The notes beneath the pieces are model-generated. The model was not told the origin of the DNA. It did not search any database and worked only from the letters and a program-made list of their open reading frames with translations. A DNA stretch of 64,000 bases from Lytechinus variegatus (Eukaryota > Echinodermata > Echinoidea > Temnopleuroida > Toxopneustidae): the NCBI RefSeq assembly GCF_018143015.1, contig NC_054755.1, positions 7,619,124-7,683,123 of the forward strand, given 5' to 3'. The translations under genes were made by a program, and so were the position numbers. How positions within the stretch are numbered: the first letter of the stretch is position 1; every line of letters starts with the position of its first letter. This document shows, piece by piece, positions 13,801-25,800 of the stretch.

Positions 13801-16800
13801 AGTGTACGATTAATCGCTAACCTTTGTGTTACGGGACCCTGGAAAGAATTGATATGTTTAGCTGAGCATTGCAGGAAACGAATAGTGGTTTTCACTGACT
13901 GGTTTTGTGACCTACTGCAAATCCTCTCATTTGATTGGCTGAGGGCAACTTGGTCACTGAACTGCTCCCGTGAAATATGTGCCCTTTCTTTCAATGAAGT
14001 TGATTAACGTTAGCCAGTGAAAATCAGAAGTGCATTTCAGAAATGTCAACAGATCTAGCCGGTTCATGGAATTGATTGAACCAATATGTAAATTTGCAGG
14101 TTGTAGTATACTGCATTTATGTCAATATCCTATGTGCCTCTTATAAAAAAAAGATAGTATTAGGAAATAAAGAAAAGCAAATTATGATAACAGAATTAAA
14201 GGCAGTTTCGAAAAATAAAAATAAGAAAAAAAAAACCCCTTCTTGCAACCTATTATAGATTCTATAGAGAAAGATAATGAACAACTACATGCAGTAAAAT
14301 GTACATTTCTTTTCCTTTTATGACTTGGTCATAATTTTCTTAGGAAGGTCTATCTTTGAAACTAGAACACTGCTGAGTAATGTGCTAGTAATAGAGAAAC
14401 AAAACTTGCATGAAAACATTTTAAAAATGTTTGATTTTGCAGAATAAAATTTGATCTTTTTTCTACCAAAGCTAATATCTTTACCTCAAAATGTTGTTGT
14501 CTATTAAAATATTTTCCTATGAAGCTACGCGAAAGTGAAATGAAAAAATAATAAATAAAAAGGTGCTTTACAAAAACAGAATGAAAAGTCTTTACTTGCG
14601 CCATTGGTCTTCTCTCAGTGGTTTATTTACATTCTTTTGAATAGCTGAATAAAATTTGTGCTTCTCACTTTCTCTTTTCATCTTCATGTATTTTCTGATG
14701 TTGTAAAAGATAAGAATGGCACTGTCAAACGGTTTCAAAAACTACAAGGTTCTTTCACCTGTGCATTGGCTACATTGTAATGCTCGCATTGCAAAATTGT
14801 ATTGAAATATACAAAATAAAAATTATTGTGGTCGGGCTGACATTTAGTGTAAAGATACAAACTATTACCCGCGATTGTGTAGTCCCATCTTATAGTCCAT
14901 ATAAAATTGAAATTAGGTTTACATGCCCTCTGCTTCACTTTAATATCTTGGGATGAAAAGACTTGTTAGATGTTTCTTCCGACAGTTCCCATCCTTCTCA
15001 GCCATCCAAAATCAAAGAAGGTTTTCAGATTCGACAACTTGTCACAGGAAACCTAAAAAATAACTTTCCTCCGGTGTCTACCTTAATAGTTGATAATCAT
15101 TCCTCATTTCTGCATTACAGTAGCTATAAGGAGATTATAATATTGAATATTTCATCATCTTACGTTACATAACTGAACAAGCTGAGGAATTTTCCTAACA
15201 TCATTTCATATTACAAATACCACATATGTATTAGAAATAAAGTGATAATTCAAGTACAATATGTGTATACATGTAGTAAATGTAGCTATACTTTTAGTAG
15301 TCATAACATTTAATAACTAATTCTTGTAGCATACATTTAATATATTTGCTTCTATGTACATGTAAGGTGCTTGTTTCAGCACTTTCAAGGATTCACGAAG
15401 CACATACAACAAATCATTCTGATGCTTGATTAGTTTTTGCTCTTTATTAATCCACTTTCAAGTTTCTTGATTGATCAGTTATTTCTTTTTTCTGTTGGAA
15501 CATGCTTGCATTTTGCCCCCTTCTATGATTTTTCTCTTGCATGGCTGCTTTTTGCTGCTTTATGCTGGGTTTCCATGGTTACCGCATCATTACCATCACC
15601 ACCATCATCAGCAGCAGTATCAGTACTCGGAGAACCATCTCGGCTTCAACGTCGGCGTCGAACAGCATTGGAAGGCCGCGATCCCTCTATCTGTAAGTAT
15701 GATCCTCGTGGAGGAAGAGAAGGAAAATGTCCCGATTGGTAGGTTCATGTGTTGGGAATGTGATATGAAAGGATGGTCAAGGATCTATTTCCGTAGAATG
15801 GTCTGGAGATTCCTTGCAGCGATAGTTGTGATTGATCCGATCAACCTTTATAGCTATGGAAATTCACTCATGTCATTTTTTTTACAGGAAACTATATCCT
15901 TTTGGAAACAAAGATGAGCAGGGGCCCGTTGCAGAAAGAGTTGCAATCAAACGCAACTCTAAAAATCACGCGCAACTTGATTTTCAACCAATCAACAGCG
16001 CGTATTTGGGACTTGCGATTGATTTTTTGACTTGCGTTTAAACGCAAATCTTTCTGCAACGGGCCCCAGGTTTATTTGTTGGGAAAATGATGCATACCTG
16101 ACTGTACATCTATTTAGAAAATACTTTGAACAGACGTGCATTGTTGGTGCTTGCTTTCCATAATTGCAATTGATTGGATCAGTCATAACTTTTTTGTAAA
16201 AGAAGCTGGGATCTGGGCCCTGTCTTACAAAGAGTTACGATTGATCTAATCCATCATAACTCTATAGAAATCCATTCGTGTCATTTTTTCTAAAGAAAAT
16301 TTGCAAAATGCCCTTTGTAAACAAAGGAGAACACACCAAATTGTTAAGAAATCAATGAATTGATGGTAATACATTTGAACCTAGAATTTTTTTAGAACAA
16401 ACATGCATTTTGTGTGTTGACTTTGCTGGCTTTCCATAGTTGCGATTGATGGGATCAATCGTAACTCTTTGTAAGACGGGGCTCTGGTGTGAAACTTTAG
16501 TAGTGAGCTTAGTAATCTGGAGAAGTACTTGTTTATTTCTATGAGAAGAGGTGATCAAGAAATCTTCAATTGTATTTCCATTTAAAAATAGAAAAAAAAT
16601 AGCCTCTGTGCAGTATCTGTTGATACATTATTATTCATTGATATTGAAAAATTAACGCTTGTTTCCAAGCTGATTGCATCCAAGCAAGACACAGTCACAA
16701 AGTACATATAAAGGAGAAATCACATTTTCTAATTCAATTGCATTGTAGTTTTCCTAATGCAGACTTCGAATTACACAAATCGAAGTGTACCAACCACCTT

Positions 16801-19800
16801 TAAAGATGATTTGCATTCATTTAAAAGATCTGTGAAAGAAGCCCAAAATAATAATGCATCTGACTTTCATAAATGAATGAAGAAAATAACCTCAAAGAAA
16901 TTTCATCATTCTTTAATTCTATTTTCATCAGTTTTTCAGTACAAAGGAAATAATGAATAAAATATAGATGCATGAGCAGAATTGAACTACACGTTAGTTT
17001 GTTGATCAGTCTCTGTTGTTTCATAAGACGACACAGATGTACCGTATATGTATCTGGTATTTTTTCTTATTTCCTTGGTGCTTTGAAACTGTCAGAAACA
17101 TAAGAGAAAGATGAGGCAATAGAAAAAAAGAGAACATCTTATAGAGTTCTGTGAGGACGGATCCTCTCCAATAATTTTTTTTCAGGCGGTTGGTACATGT
17201 ATCCATTTTCTGATTCACCTAGGCCAGCTGCTAAATTACACTAGCAAGCTCCATTTCAAAACACTGCCTGCTTGAAAAATCGCAATCACAGTGTCACTAT
17301 TTCATTAAAATACTAACACTAACCAGCAAGAAATCCATGTAATGTAAGTCAAGTTTATCAGGATATTGATTACATAACTATGTCATGATTGAACATCAGG
17401 GGTCCGGTTTCACAGAAAAATTGTCTAAATATGAGTCTAAGTTTGTGGACATCCCATTGACACACTGCTTGTATTTTACCTATACCCTACATTTCATATG
17501 GATATTCAGTCTAGAAACGGTGGTATTCCACTTTAAATAGAATGACCATTTTCATTTATGAAAACCTGCAATTCCGTTTCAAACTTGATCTAAAATGGAA
17601 AATTCCTTATTGTCTTGGACAGTGCTAATGCATGAGTTTTGTATTGTGGAAGTGAATTCAATGAATTTTCACACACACACATCAATAAAGAAACAAAACC
17701 AATTTTCTAGTTTAATACCAGTAAATGGAAAAACATATTTTAAAATAGATTTTGACATATTTTTGTGAAATGGGGGCCCCTGATTCTCCTATGTGACCGC
17801 TGTATGTGCAGTGTATTCATGTTTCACGGATTCTGATACTATTTTCAGTGATAAGAAGGTACCAAGAAGAGCCACTGTTGGAGGTACAGATGAAAGTAAA
17901 AGAGCTTCAACAGGAGATAGATATAGGTAAAAGACACATAGTGTAATACATGTACAGTACTGTATGCTCATGTGCAAATGGGTATTGTATCAATTACTTT
18001 TTACCCTATAAATGAAGTTCTCAGTGCTCCCTAATACATGTATGAGGATCAACATTGGAGGTTTCTCATTCTAATCATTGGCCCGAATTCACAAAAGTGG
18101 TTTTGAAGCTGCCGTTTCAAACAATGGTTTATGCAGATTTCATCCTAAATTCTGCAGATATCATCCAAAACTCTAAGTAATTTAGGATATGTGTATCTGT
18201 ATATTTAGTAAGCGTTTGATAAGGAATGCATGCTATTAGAACGGTGCTAATTTGATGCTCGTTACTAAGGTTACTGTATGAATGAGCTCACTCTTTATGA
18301 TAATTGATTAACACAAACAGGGTACTGAATTGAAAACAGTGGGCCCACTATTGTTGAAACCTTAAGCAGCATCAATTTAGTTTATTAGAATTAACTAGCG
18401 CTAAAAACCACATACATGTGTTCAAAATTGCCTTTGTGTATTTGGGCCGTTAGCATATTGAGGAAAGATCATCCTAAGAACATGCAGTCGGGTCTTCCAT
18501 TTTTAGAATTATGAAAATTAAAGTATATTACTGTGGAGAAATATAGTCCTTGTTCCTACTCCCTATACGGATGCAACATGATTTATTGTTGCATTATCTT
18601 GGCTAGAAAACACAATATTATTGTATGCCAATCAAGAAGGAAATATTCATTTTGTTTAAAGAAATTTGCCATTGTTTTCTTGCTGCACCTGATCTTTTCA
18701 GTGCATGTGTTTGGGGCCATTCATTTTCAGTCATGTTTATGGAAGGCATGCAAAGCACTGTGGGTATTTTATGATTGATTGCACATATGCATATAGGCTC
18801 ATATTCTGAATGGTGGTTTACGAACTCAAGCCATGGTCCGATCTGCAAAACATTGATAGCAATAATGTCCCAAATCAAGCAGATAATATGAACATGTTGG
18901 CCCGAATTCACAAAGGTGGTTTTGAAAACCCAAGGTTGAGTCCATGGTTTTTGCAGATTTCCTGTATGAATTACGCTTAATTTACCGCGTAACCTAACGG
19001 GCGCTTGTATAAAACATGTCCAATGCTGATGCACGCTTTTGTCACAGTGCGCCAAATTGACGCCTGTTACCATGTTTAGATGCGCTATTTTATTCATGAG
19101 TCCACTGTTTGAAGAGTGGACTCATGAATAAAAGTAGTGAACTCATGAATAAAATAGCGTTGATAACCACGGCAACAGGCGTCAATTTGGCGCACTGACA
19201 AAAGCGCCAATCAGGATTGGACATTTTTCATACATGCGCCCGATACGCGCTAAATTAAGCGTAATTTATATGGAAAATCTGCATAAACCGTGGACTCAAC
19301 AATGGGTTTTCAAAACCACCTTTGTGAATTTGGGCCGTTATGTTTGAGTATTTTGTTACACTTGGCTGTCCATAGTTAAACCGACCAGTTCAGAATACCA
19401 GCCTTAAAGGAGAATGAAACCACTGGAACAAGATAACTTGTGTGAAAACAGAAAAATCAAAGAAGCAGATCAACGAAAGTTTGAGAAAAATCGGACAAAT
19501 AATGAGAAAGTTATGAGCATTTGAATATTGCGATCACTAATGCTATGGAGATAGCAAATTGGCAATGCGACAAAGATGTGTGATGTCACTTGTGAACAAC
19601 TCTCCCATTACTTTGGTATATATTTCACTAGAATTGCCTCTTTTATCACATCTATCCATAAATAATGTGTTCTGTTTACACGAGGGCATGTAATACATAT
19701 TTTTTAAGAATACATATCATGGATAAAGAGTTTGTATCATCATAAGAAAAAGCAAAAAGAGACATTTTGAGGGTATTTTATAGTCCACCAAAGGGAAAGT

Positions 19801-22800
19801 TGTTCATCAGTGACATCACACATCCTTGTCGCATTGCCAAAGTGAGGATCACCATAGCATTAGTGATTGCAATATTCAAATGCTCATAACTTTCTCATTA
19901 TTTGTCCGATTTTTCTCAAACTTTCTTTATTCTTATTCTTTGATTTTTCTGTTTCTACACAAGCCTATTTGTTCCAAAGATTTCATTGCCCTTTAAAGTG
20001 GATAGTGTGGTTTATTTTCTGTTTGTTAATTAAGCATCTTAATGTGAACTGATTTTTAATCAATTTTGTAAGTTGACCTAATGACCATCATCATTTCTTG
20101 ATATCACTTGTCCCTTGCGTAGCTTTTGTTATTGCTCTTTGCATTTGTTAATACACTTGGACTGTAGCTCAATTATTAAAAATAGATATTGCCCCAATTT
20201 GTCTCTTTTTCTGAACAAGTCATTTGTTCAGCTTGGGATGGATTTCTTTTTGTATAAGGAATAGATTCTTTTTGATCGATGGAAATATTTTCATGACTTT
20301 TCTTTAGTTACCTAATTAATCGTAGGAGATCTGTGACAAAATTCCTTTGAAGTAACCTGCCAAATGGGACACTTTCAGTAGATGAGTAGGATACCATGTT
20401 CATTTAGCACTTAGTTGGTTTTATCACAAGTGATAAGACGTTCATTAAGAACAGAGTCTGAGGCCCGTAAAACAAAGCTTAACAATGATCGTAAAACATT
20501 TTTCTATGATTGATTGCATTGAATACAATGTACAATCAATCGTGAAAATCAAGTGTACGATCAATCGCTAACCTTTGTATTACGAGGCCCTGGTGGGTGT
20601 TTCATAAAGCTGCTCGTAAGTTAAGAGCGACTTTAAGAACGACTGGTGATCCTTGTGGGAAATGATATTGAATTGGCGATTGTGTAGCGCGTATAAGAAG
20701 GGTTCACCAGTCGTTCTTAAAGACGCTCTTAACTTAAGAACAGCTTTATGAAACGGCCCCCTGGTTTGATGAAAGATTTCAATGACAGGTACATGTAAAC
20801 CTAGTAATGCGGCTTGTTAGCCAATCAAAACCTAGGATTTCTTTGTAGTCATCATCTACATTTTACATGTCTTCCTGTCATCAGAAACTACTTCATTTGG
20901 CCCTGCATGTATTGTTTGTTCTTTTAGCAATGTCAACCATTCTGTGGCTAACGGCAGAGTGCGGAGAGGCGTGTCTGACTCAGATGCAACCATAACCAAT
21001 CAGGTATCTCCCGAGAGACACAAGGCCCAGGTTACACGGAGGACAGAAATTGAAGAGAAATCAAGGACCAAACAGGCACAGAGGGATGCAGTACTTAATT
21101 ATTACAAGGTACATGGAAGCTGCATATAAACGAATTTATAGATTGTGAATATTTTTTGTCTTCAATTTTCAAATAATTCAATATCAAAGTGATTCATTTT
21201 ACACAGTAACTCCCATAGAAACTGGGCAGGACAGCATGTTGCCGGTAAACACCAATTTTACGTCTAGGTTTATCAGTCATAGTGGCTGACGTAATACATG
21301 TAGATATCACTCTTTGGCCTTTTTATCAAAGTGGAGACAACGGCAGAGTTGGGATTCGAACGCACAACCTTGCGATTATGAGTCCAATGCTCTAACCATT
21401 GGATCACAGGACCCGTGTATAAAAGTGACGAGTATAATCTATAATCTGACATGACAGAGTTAAATCAATATTTGCTTATTGCAGATTGGTTGGGCTTGGA
21501 GATTCTTAGCCTTACCAGTTTTCTGGGGTTAAGCACAATTTTGCGTGATTACCTATCACTTATAAGTCGTTTTCCCTGAGACAAGTCACATTGGTCATTT
21601 AGGTGTTGTTGCTCAGTCAATAAGTATCTGTCATTTGAACTACTGTACAAGCTATGGGGTTCAAATCCCATTGCAGTTCTTGTGTCCTATGGCAAGGCGA
21701 TTATCTACATTAGCCACACTCCACTCAGGTGTAGTATAAAAATGGGTATCCTTAGGAAGGATTTCCTTGAATGCTCAAGTGCCTGATCAGGGAAGCATTG
21801 CTAAGGCTAGGGTAGCAGTATGCAGGGCTTAGGAACTAATTAGGAATTAAATGTTTGATTTTGTTATAAGCAGTGGCGTACCAAGGATTTTCTAAAGGGG
21901 GAGGGGGCAAAAAAAGGTCTTCAACTGCATATAAAGGACATTTTGCCCAATAAAAAAATGTGACAAGCAAAAAAAAAGAAAGGTCTTCAAGTTCAAAGGA
22001 GCAGGCCACTTGTGGCTCGTCAGAGATCAGTTGTGACTTGTCGGGGGGGGGGGGGGGCAGGGATATGTCTCTTGCATGGGTTGTGACTCATCAGGGGGGG
22101 GGGGCAGTCTGCACCCCCCCCCCCCCCGGTATGCTTATGGCTATTAGTCGTTTTTTAATTATTTGGCCTGTTCTCATTTTAACCACAGACGAGGACATCA
22201 CCAACCCCTGGGAGCAGAAGAGAAACGGAGGCTGCAAATAATTCCAAAAATACACCCTCACCAAATAGTAGTTCATCCTTCTCAAATATTAAACCTAGAT
22301 CAGGTAATAATAATGAAACTGATTTTTTTTTCAACAAGTTCCATAAGGACAATTATATTAAATAAGTATACATCCAAACCCAGAATAATATCCACAAAGT
22401 TAGGGCACAAATTGTGGCATTCAGCATAACTCACTAATTGTTTGTACATGTACATGTATACTGTACATTTGTCTTGAAACTATTATTTTACTTGATATTG
22501 TGTGCTATTTAGGCTCAATTTATTTTAATGATGTTATTGAGCAAAATATAAAATGCTCACAATGTTCCAGTAGTATTGGTATATTTACAGTTGGTCCTAA
22601 CAGTTAAATTCTTGCAATTTAAACTTTAATCTGGTTGACTAAAATTTGATATGATATGCACATTGACTTGTGAGCAAGGTCGTTAAACATGTACCTCTGA
22701 TTTTCTATGAATGTACATGTACAGTGTAATAATATAATAAATAATAATATGCATTTATATAGCGCAAAAACTATATATATTCTATTGCGCTGCAAGAGCT

Positions 22801-25800
22801 TCCTAGGTGCTAAACATACTATTGGAATAGATAGGTTTTTAATTTTAACTTGAAATTATGTAAATTTGTTGAATTCCTAATGTTGAGGGGAAGTTTGTTC
22901 CATAGTCGTGGGGCTGACATCAGAAATGACCTATCTCCTAGTGTTGCTTTAGTCTTGTGTGGGGGTACTTGTAGCGTGAGTGTATCTTGTGAGCTATGTA
23001 CAGTCGTCCTCAAAATTATTCATACCCTTGTTGATATTTGTGATTTTTCATGTTTGTGATGAAATGAATGCATTTTATCAATTTTCTCTATGATTTATGT
23101 GTGACCTACTAGTGAAAGAATAACAACAATGCACAATTCAAGAAATTTCTCTTTTCAGGGGTATTTTATTCATAGATATTCAAACAATGTCATGTTCAAA
23201 ATTATTCATACCCTAGGTTTTCTGAGTCCAATGTCTTTCATTAATAGTCAATAGCATAGCCTTTGTTCTTTACGACTGCTTCTAGACGATTCCTGTAAGT
23301 GTCCACAAGCTTCCTGCACGTCTCCTGCGGGATGTTGGCCCATTCTTCCTTGGCGTAGGCCTCAAGCTGGGTCAGGTTGGTCGGGTTCCTAGCCATCACT
23401 CTGACTTTCAGGTCTCGCCACAAGTTCTCGATCGGATTCAGGTCAGGACTCTGACTTGGCCATTCTAGGACGTTGACATCATGGTCCTTGAACCATTTCT
23501 TCACCAGCTTGGCGGTATGCTTTGGGTCATTGTCTTGTTGGTACTTCCAGTTGGGGCCAAGCTGGAGTTTTTCGGCAGATTCCTTCAAGTTCACAACAAG
23601 GATCTGGATGTAATCCTCCTTTTTCATGATTCCTTTGACTCTAACGAGGTTCCCTGTGCCACTGGAAGAGAAACATCCCCATAGCATTATGTGCCCACCA
23701 CCATGCTTGGCGGTTGGCACAGAGTTCTTTGGATTGTATGCTTCCCCTTTCTTCCTCCAGACGTATTCAACATCCATATGGCCAAATAACTCCAACTTCG
23801 TCTTATCAGACCACAGGATGGTTGACCAAAAGCTTGGATTTTGCTTCAGATGACCTCTAGCAAAGGCCAGTCGAGCCTTCAGGTGTTTCTTCCTGAGCAA
23901 CGGTGTCTTCCGAGGCCTGCGTCCATGGAGACCTCCTTTGTGCAAGACTCGCTCGATGGTGGACCGGGACACCTTCGTCCCTGACCGGTCAAGCGTTTCA
24001 AGTAGGGCCTTGGTTGTGGTCCGGGGGTTGTTGTTGACCTCTCTGCAGATTTTCCTGGCAAGTTTAGGAGACACCTTGCACTTCCTGCCACGCCCACTAA
24101 GGTTCTTCACAGTGTTGTACCTCTTGTGCTTCTTGATTATGCTCTGGACTGTTGCCACAGGGACGTCATACTGCTTTGAAATGGCCTTGTAACCCTTTCC
24201 CTCAATGTGGGCATTCACAAGACGTTGCCGTAGGTCCTCACTGAGCTCCTTCTTCTTGGCCATGATTATCAGAGACTGAGAATTACCAGAATGCTTTCCT
24301 CTATTTATACCCTTTTAGAAAGATGTTATTTTCCATCATTGTTTAATGGCTTGTTTAACAAAGAGGGTATTTAATTCATTGGAACATCTTGAAATAACTA
24401 TAGAACAAAGAATAGCACATTCCCAGACAGTGAAAATAATGCGCATTGTCATAAAAGGACATTTTTGTTGAGGTATTGGCAAGGGTATGAATAATTCTGA
24501 ACAAGTGCAAAAAATAACTTTCGACCCTATCTATTATTATGCTAATGAAGACTTGCCAGCTCATATGTCAAATCATGCATAGCAAAAAGCAGACAAAAGA
24601 TACAAAGAAAGTTACATCATAATAGCTTTTACAAGTAAAGAATCTACCAAAGAATGTTTTTCCACAAGGGGTATGAATAATTTTGAGGACAACTGTAGAT
24701 ACCTTTGCAATTTTAATATTCTGTTAATAGTATGCTATTTGTGATCATTAATTGGATTATCACTCCGAAGCTAGAATTTAAGTTACATTTCCCAATTCAT
24801 TCTTTGTATGAATCTCCAAAATAAATACAATGAATAGTGAATATATCAATTCTTTTAAGAGTGTTCCCCTGTTGCTGTTTTATGTAACTTATCCTCTTCT
24901 TTTTGTTCCTCTTTCCTTCTATCTATCTGGCCGTCCATTCTTCTTTTGCTCCTATTTTCTTGCCATTTTCCTTTACAGCATTCAATATAGGAGGGGGCAA
25001 GCCCACAGGGGACAATATCCAAGCAAACTTCACAGCAAAGAGAGAAAGAACAAAATGGGCGGAAGAGCTAGAAAGAATTGAACAGCTAAGAAAGGTAGGT
25101 TGCACTATCGTACCAGAAGGAGAGAATTCTCAAAAAGATTTCAGTGCTTTTTTAGTCGACATTGGCTTTCATAGTTGTTAACGTCTTTTCAGAAAGTTGT
25201 GCAACAATTATGGAATTGGAATGGTACAGGATGTCTCTGACATACACTTCATGATTGGTTTGCGATCTGGTTTGGGGAAAACAAACCGCACTAGCATTTT
25301 ATATAAATTTCCCATGTGTAAAATCGTGACTATCAAGTTTCAAAAAGTGGCATGAATATCGTAATCAAGATTTCAGGCAATTGTGTGCCTCCCTGTAGTG
25401 GACTTGTATGTAGATCGTACCATTTCCAGGTTTAACTTATGCAAAGTTTTAAGATGGCTAAAGAATGGGTGCCCCAAAATTTTGAAATATTGTTTATGGT
25501 GTACATGTTTGTTGCTCATATTCACTTTGCTTTCGATTTCACAATTTTTTATGATTAAATTTATTGAAAATATTGTATTTCATCAAACTAATCAAGTTCA
25601 GAATACATGTGTGCACCAAAAAAAAACAATTACTGGTCTTAAAAATTATTTCACATTGGATGTACTTGCAATTTTCCAGTTCATGGTTCAAACGAACCTT
25701 CTGTCTAAATACTGGCCATACAGTTTGACCTTTAATAGTTCAGAGCAATTTACCAGTCTTTATTTTTCACTGCACTGCCTTTAATAGTGTGCACATCCCT

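Larger units (their letters stand above)
12803..15611. other. LRCH intron between exons c and d
   Basis: The first 760 bases are a nest of foldback elements (see the entries at 12880-13570, 12928-13046, 13065-13490 and 13704-13840). A relic of the GACTTGT..TCCGACAG family lies near 14955-15055. The rest is AT-rich with no exon seen. Confidence 0.7.
15693..17848. other. LRCH intron between exons d and e
   Basis: Holds a split element (15822-16190) with another element inserted in it, an intact copy of the first family at 16215-16486, and a foldback at 17398-17781 that ends 67 bases before exon e. The remainder is AT-rich and featureless. Confidence 0.7.
17927..20927. other. LRCH intron between exons e and f
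   Basis: Very repeat-rich: foldback elements at 18080-18448, 18796-19403 (itself interrupted), 19408-19992, 20462-20590 and 20594-20761. The sequence between them is AT-rich, and no exon was recognised. Confidence 0.7.
21109..22188. other. LRCH intron between exons f and g
   Basis: Holds two tRNA-derived repeats (21200-21416 and 21595-21850) and a G/C-tract repeat (21872-22140). Little sequence here is not repeat-derived. Confidence 0.7.
22304..24978. other. LRCH intron between exons g and h
   Basis: Contains the Tc1 transposon (23001-24695), the retrotransposon 3' fragment on its left (22735-22998) and about 280 bases of AT-rich DNA before exon h. Also has a TGTACATGTACATGTATAC cluster near 22444. 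Confidence 0.75.

Noticed and set aside
18618..19097. 159-codon minus-strand open frame
   Set aside because: Runs across the ends of two foldback elements and unrelated sequence; no motif recognised.
21344..21416. Possible tRNA-Met-like gene on the minus strand
   Set aside because: A CAT-type anticodon and a perfect B box are visible, but the anticodon and T stems have mismatches, and the unit continues into a SINE-like body.
22819..23013. Small complete gene starting MRTTVHSS on the minus strand
   Set aside because: The first few codons come from the Tc1 end and the rest is a LINE reverse transcriptase C-terminus, so this is a chimeric relic.
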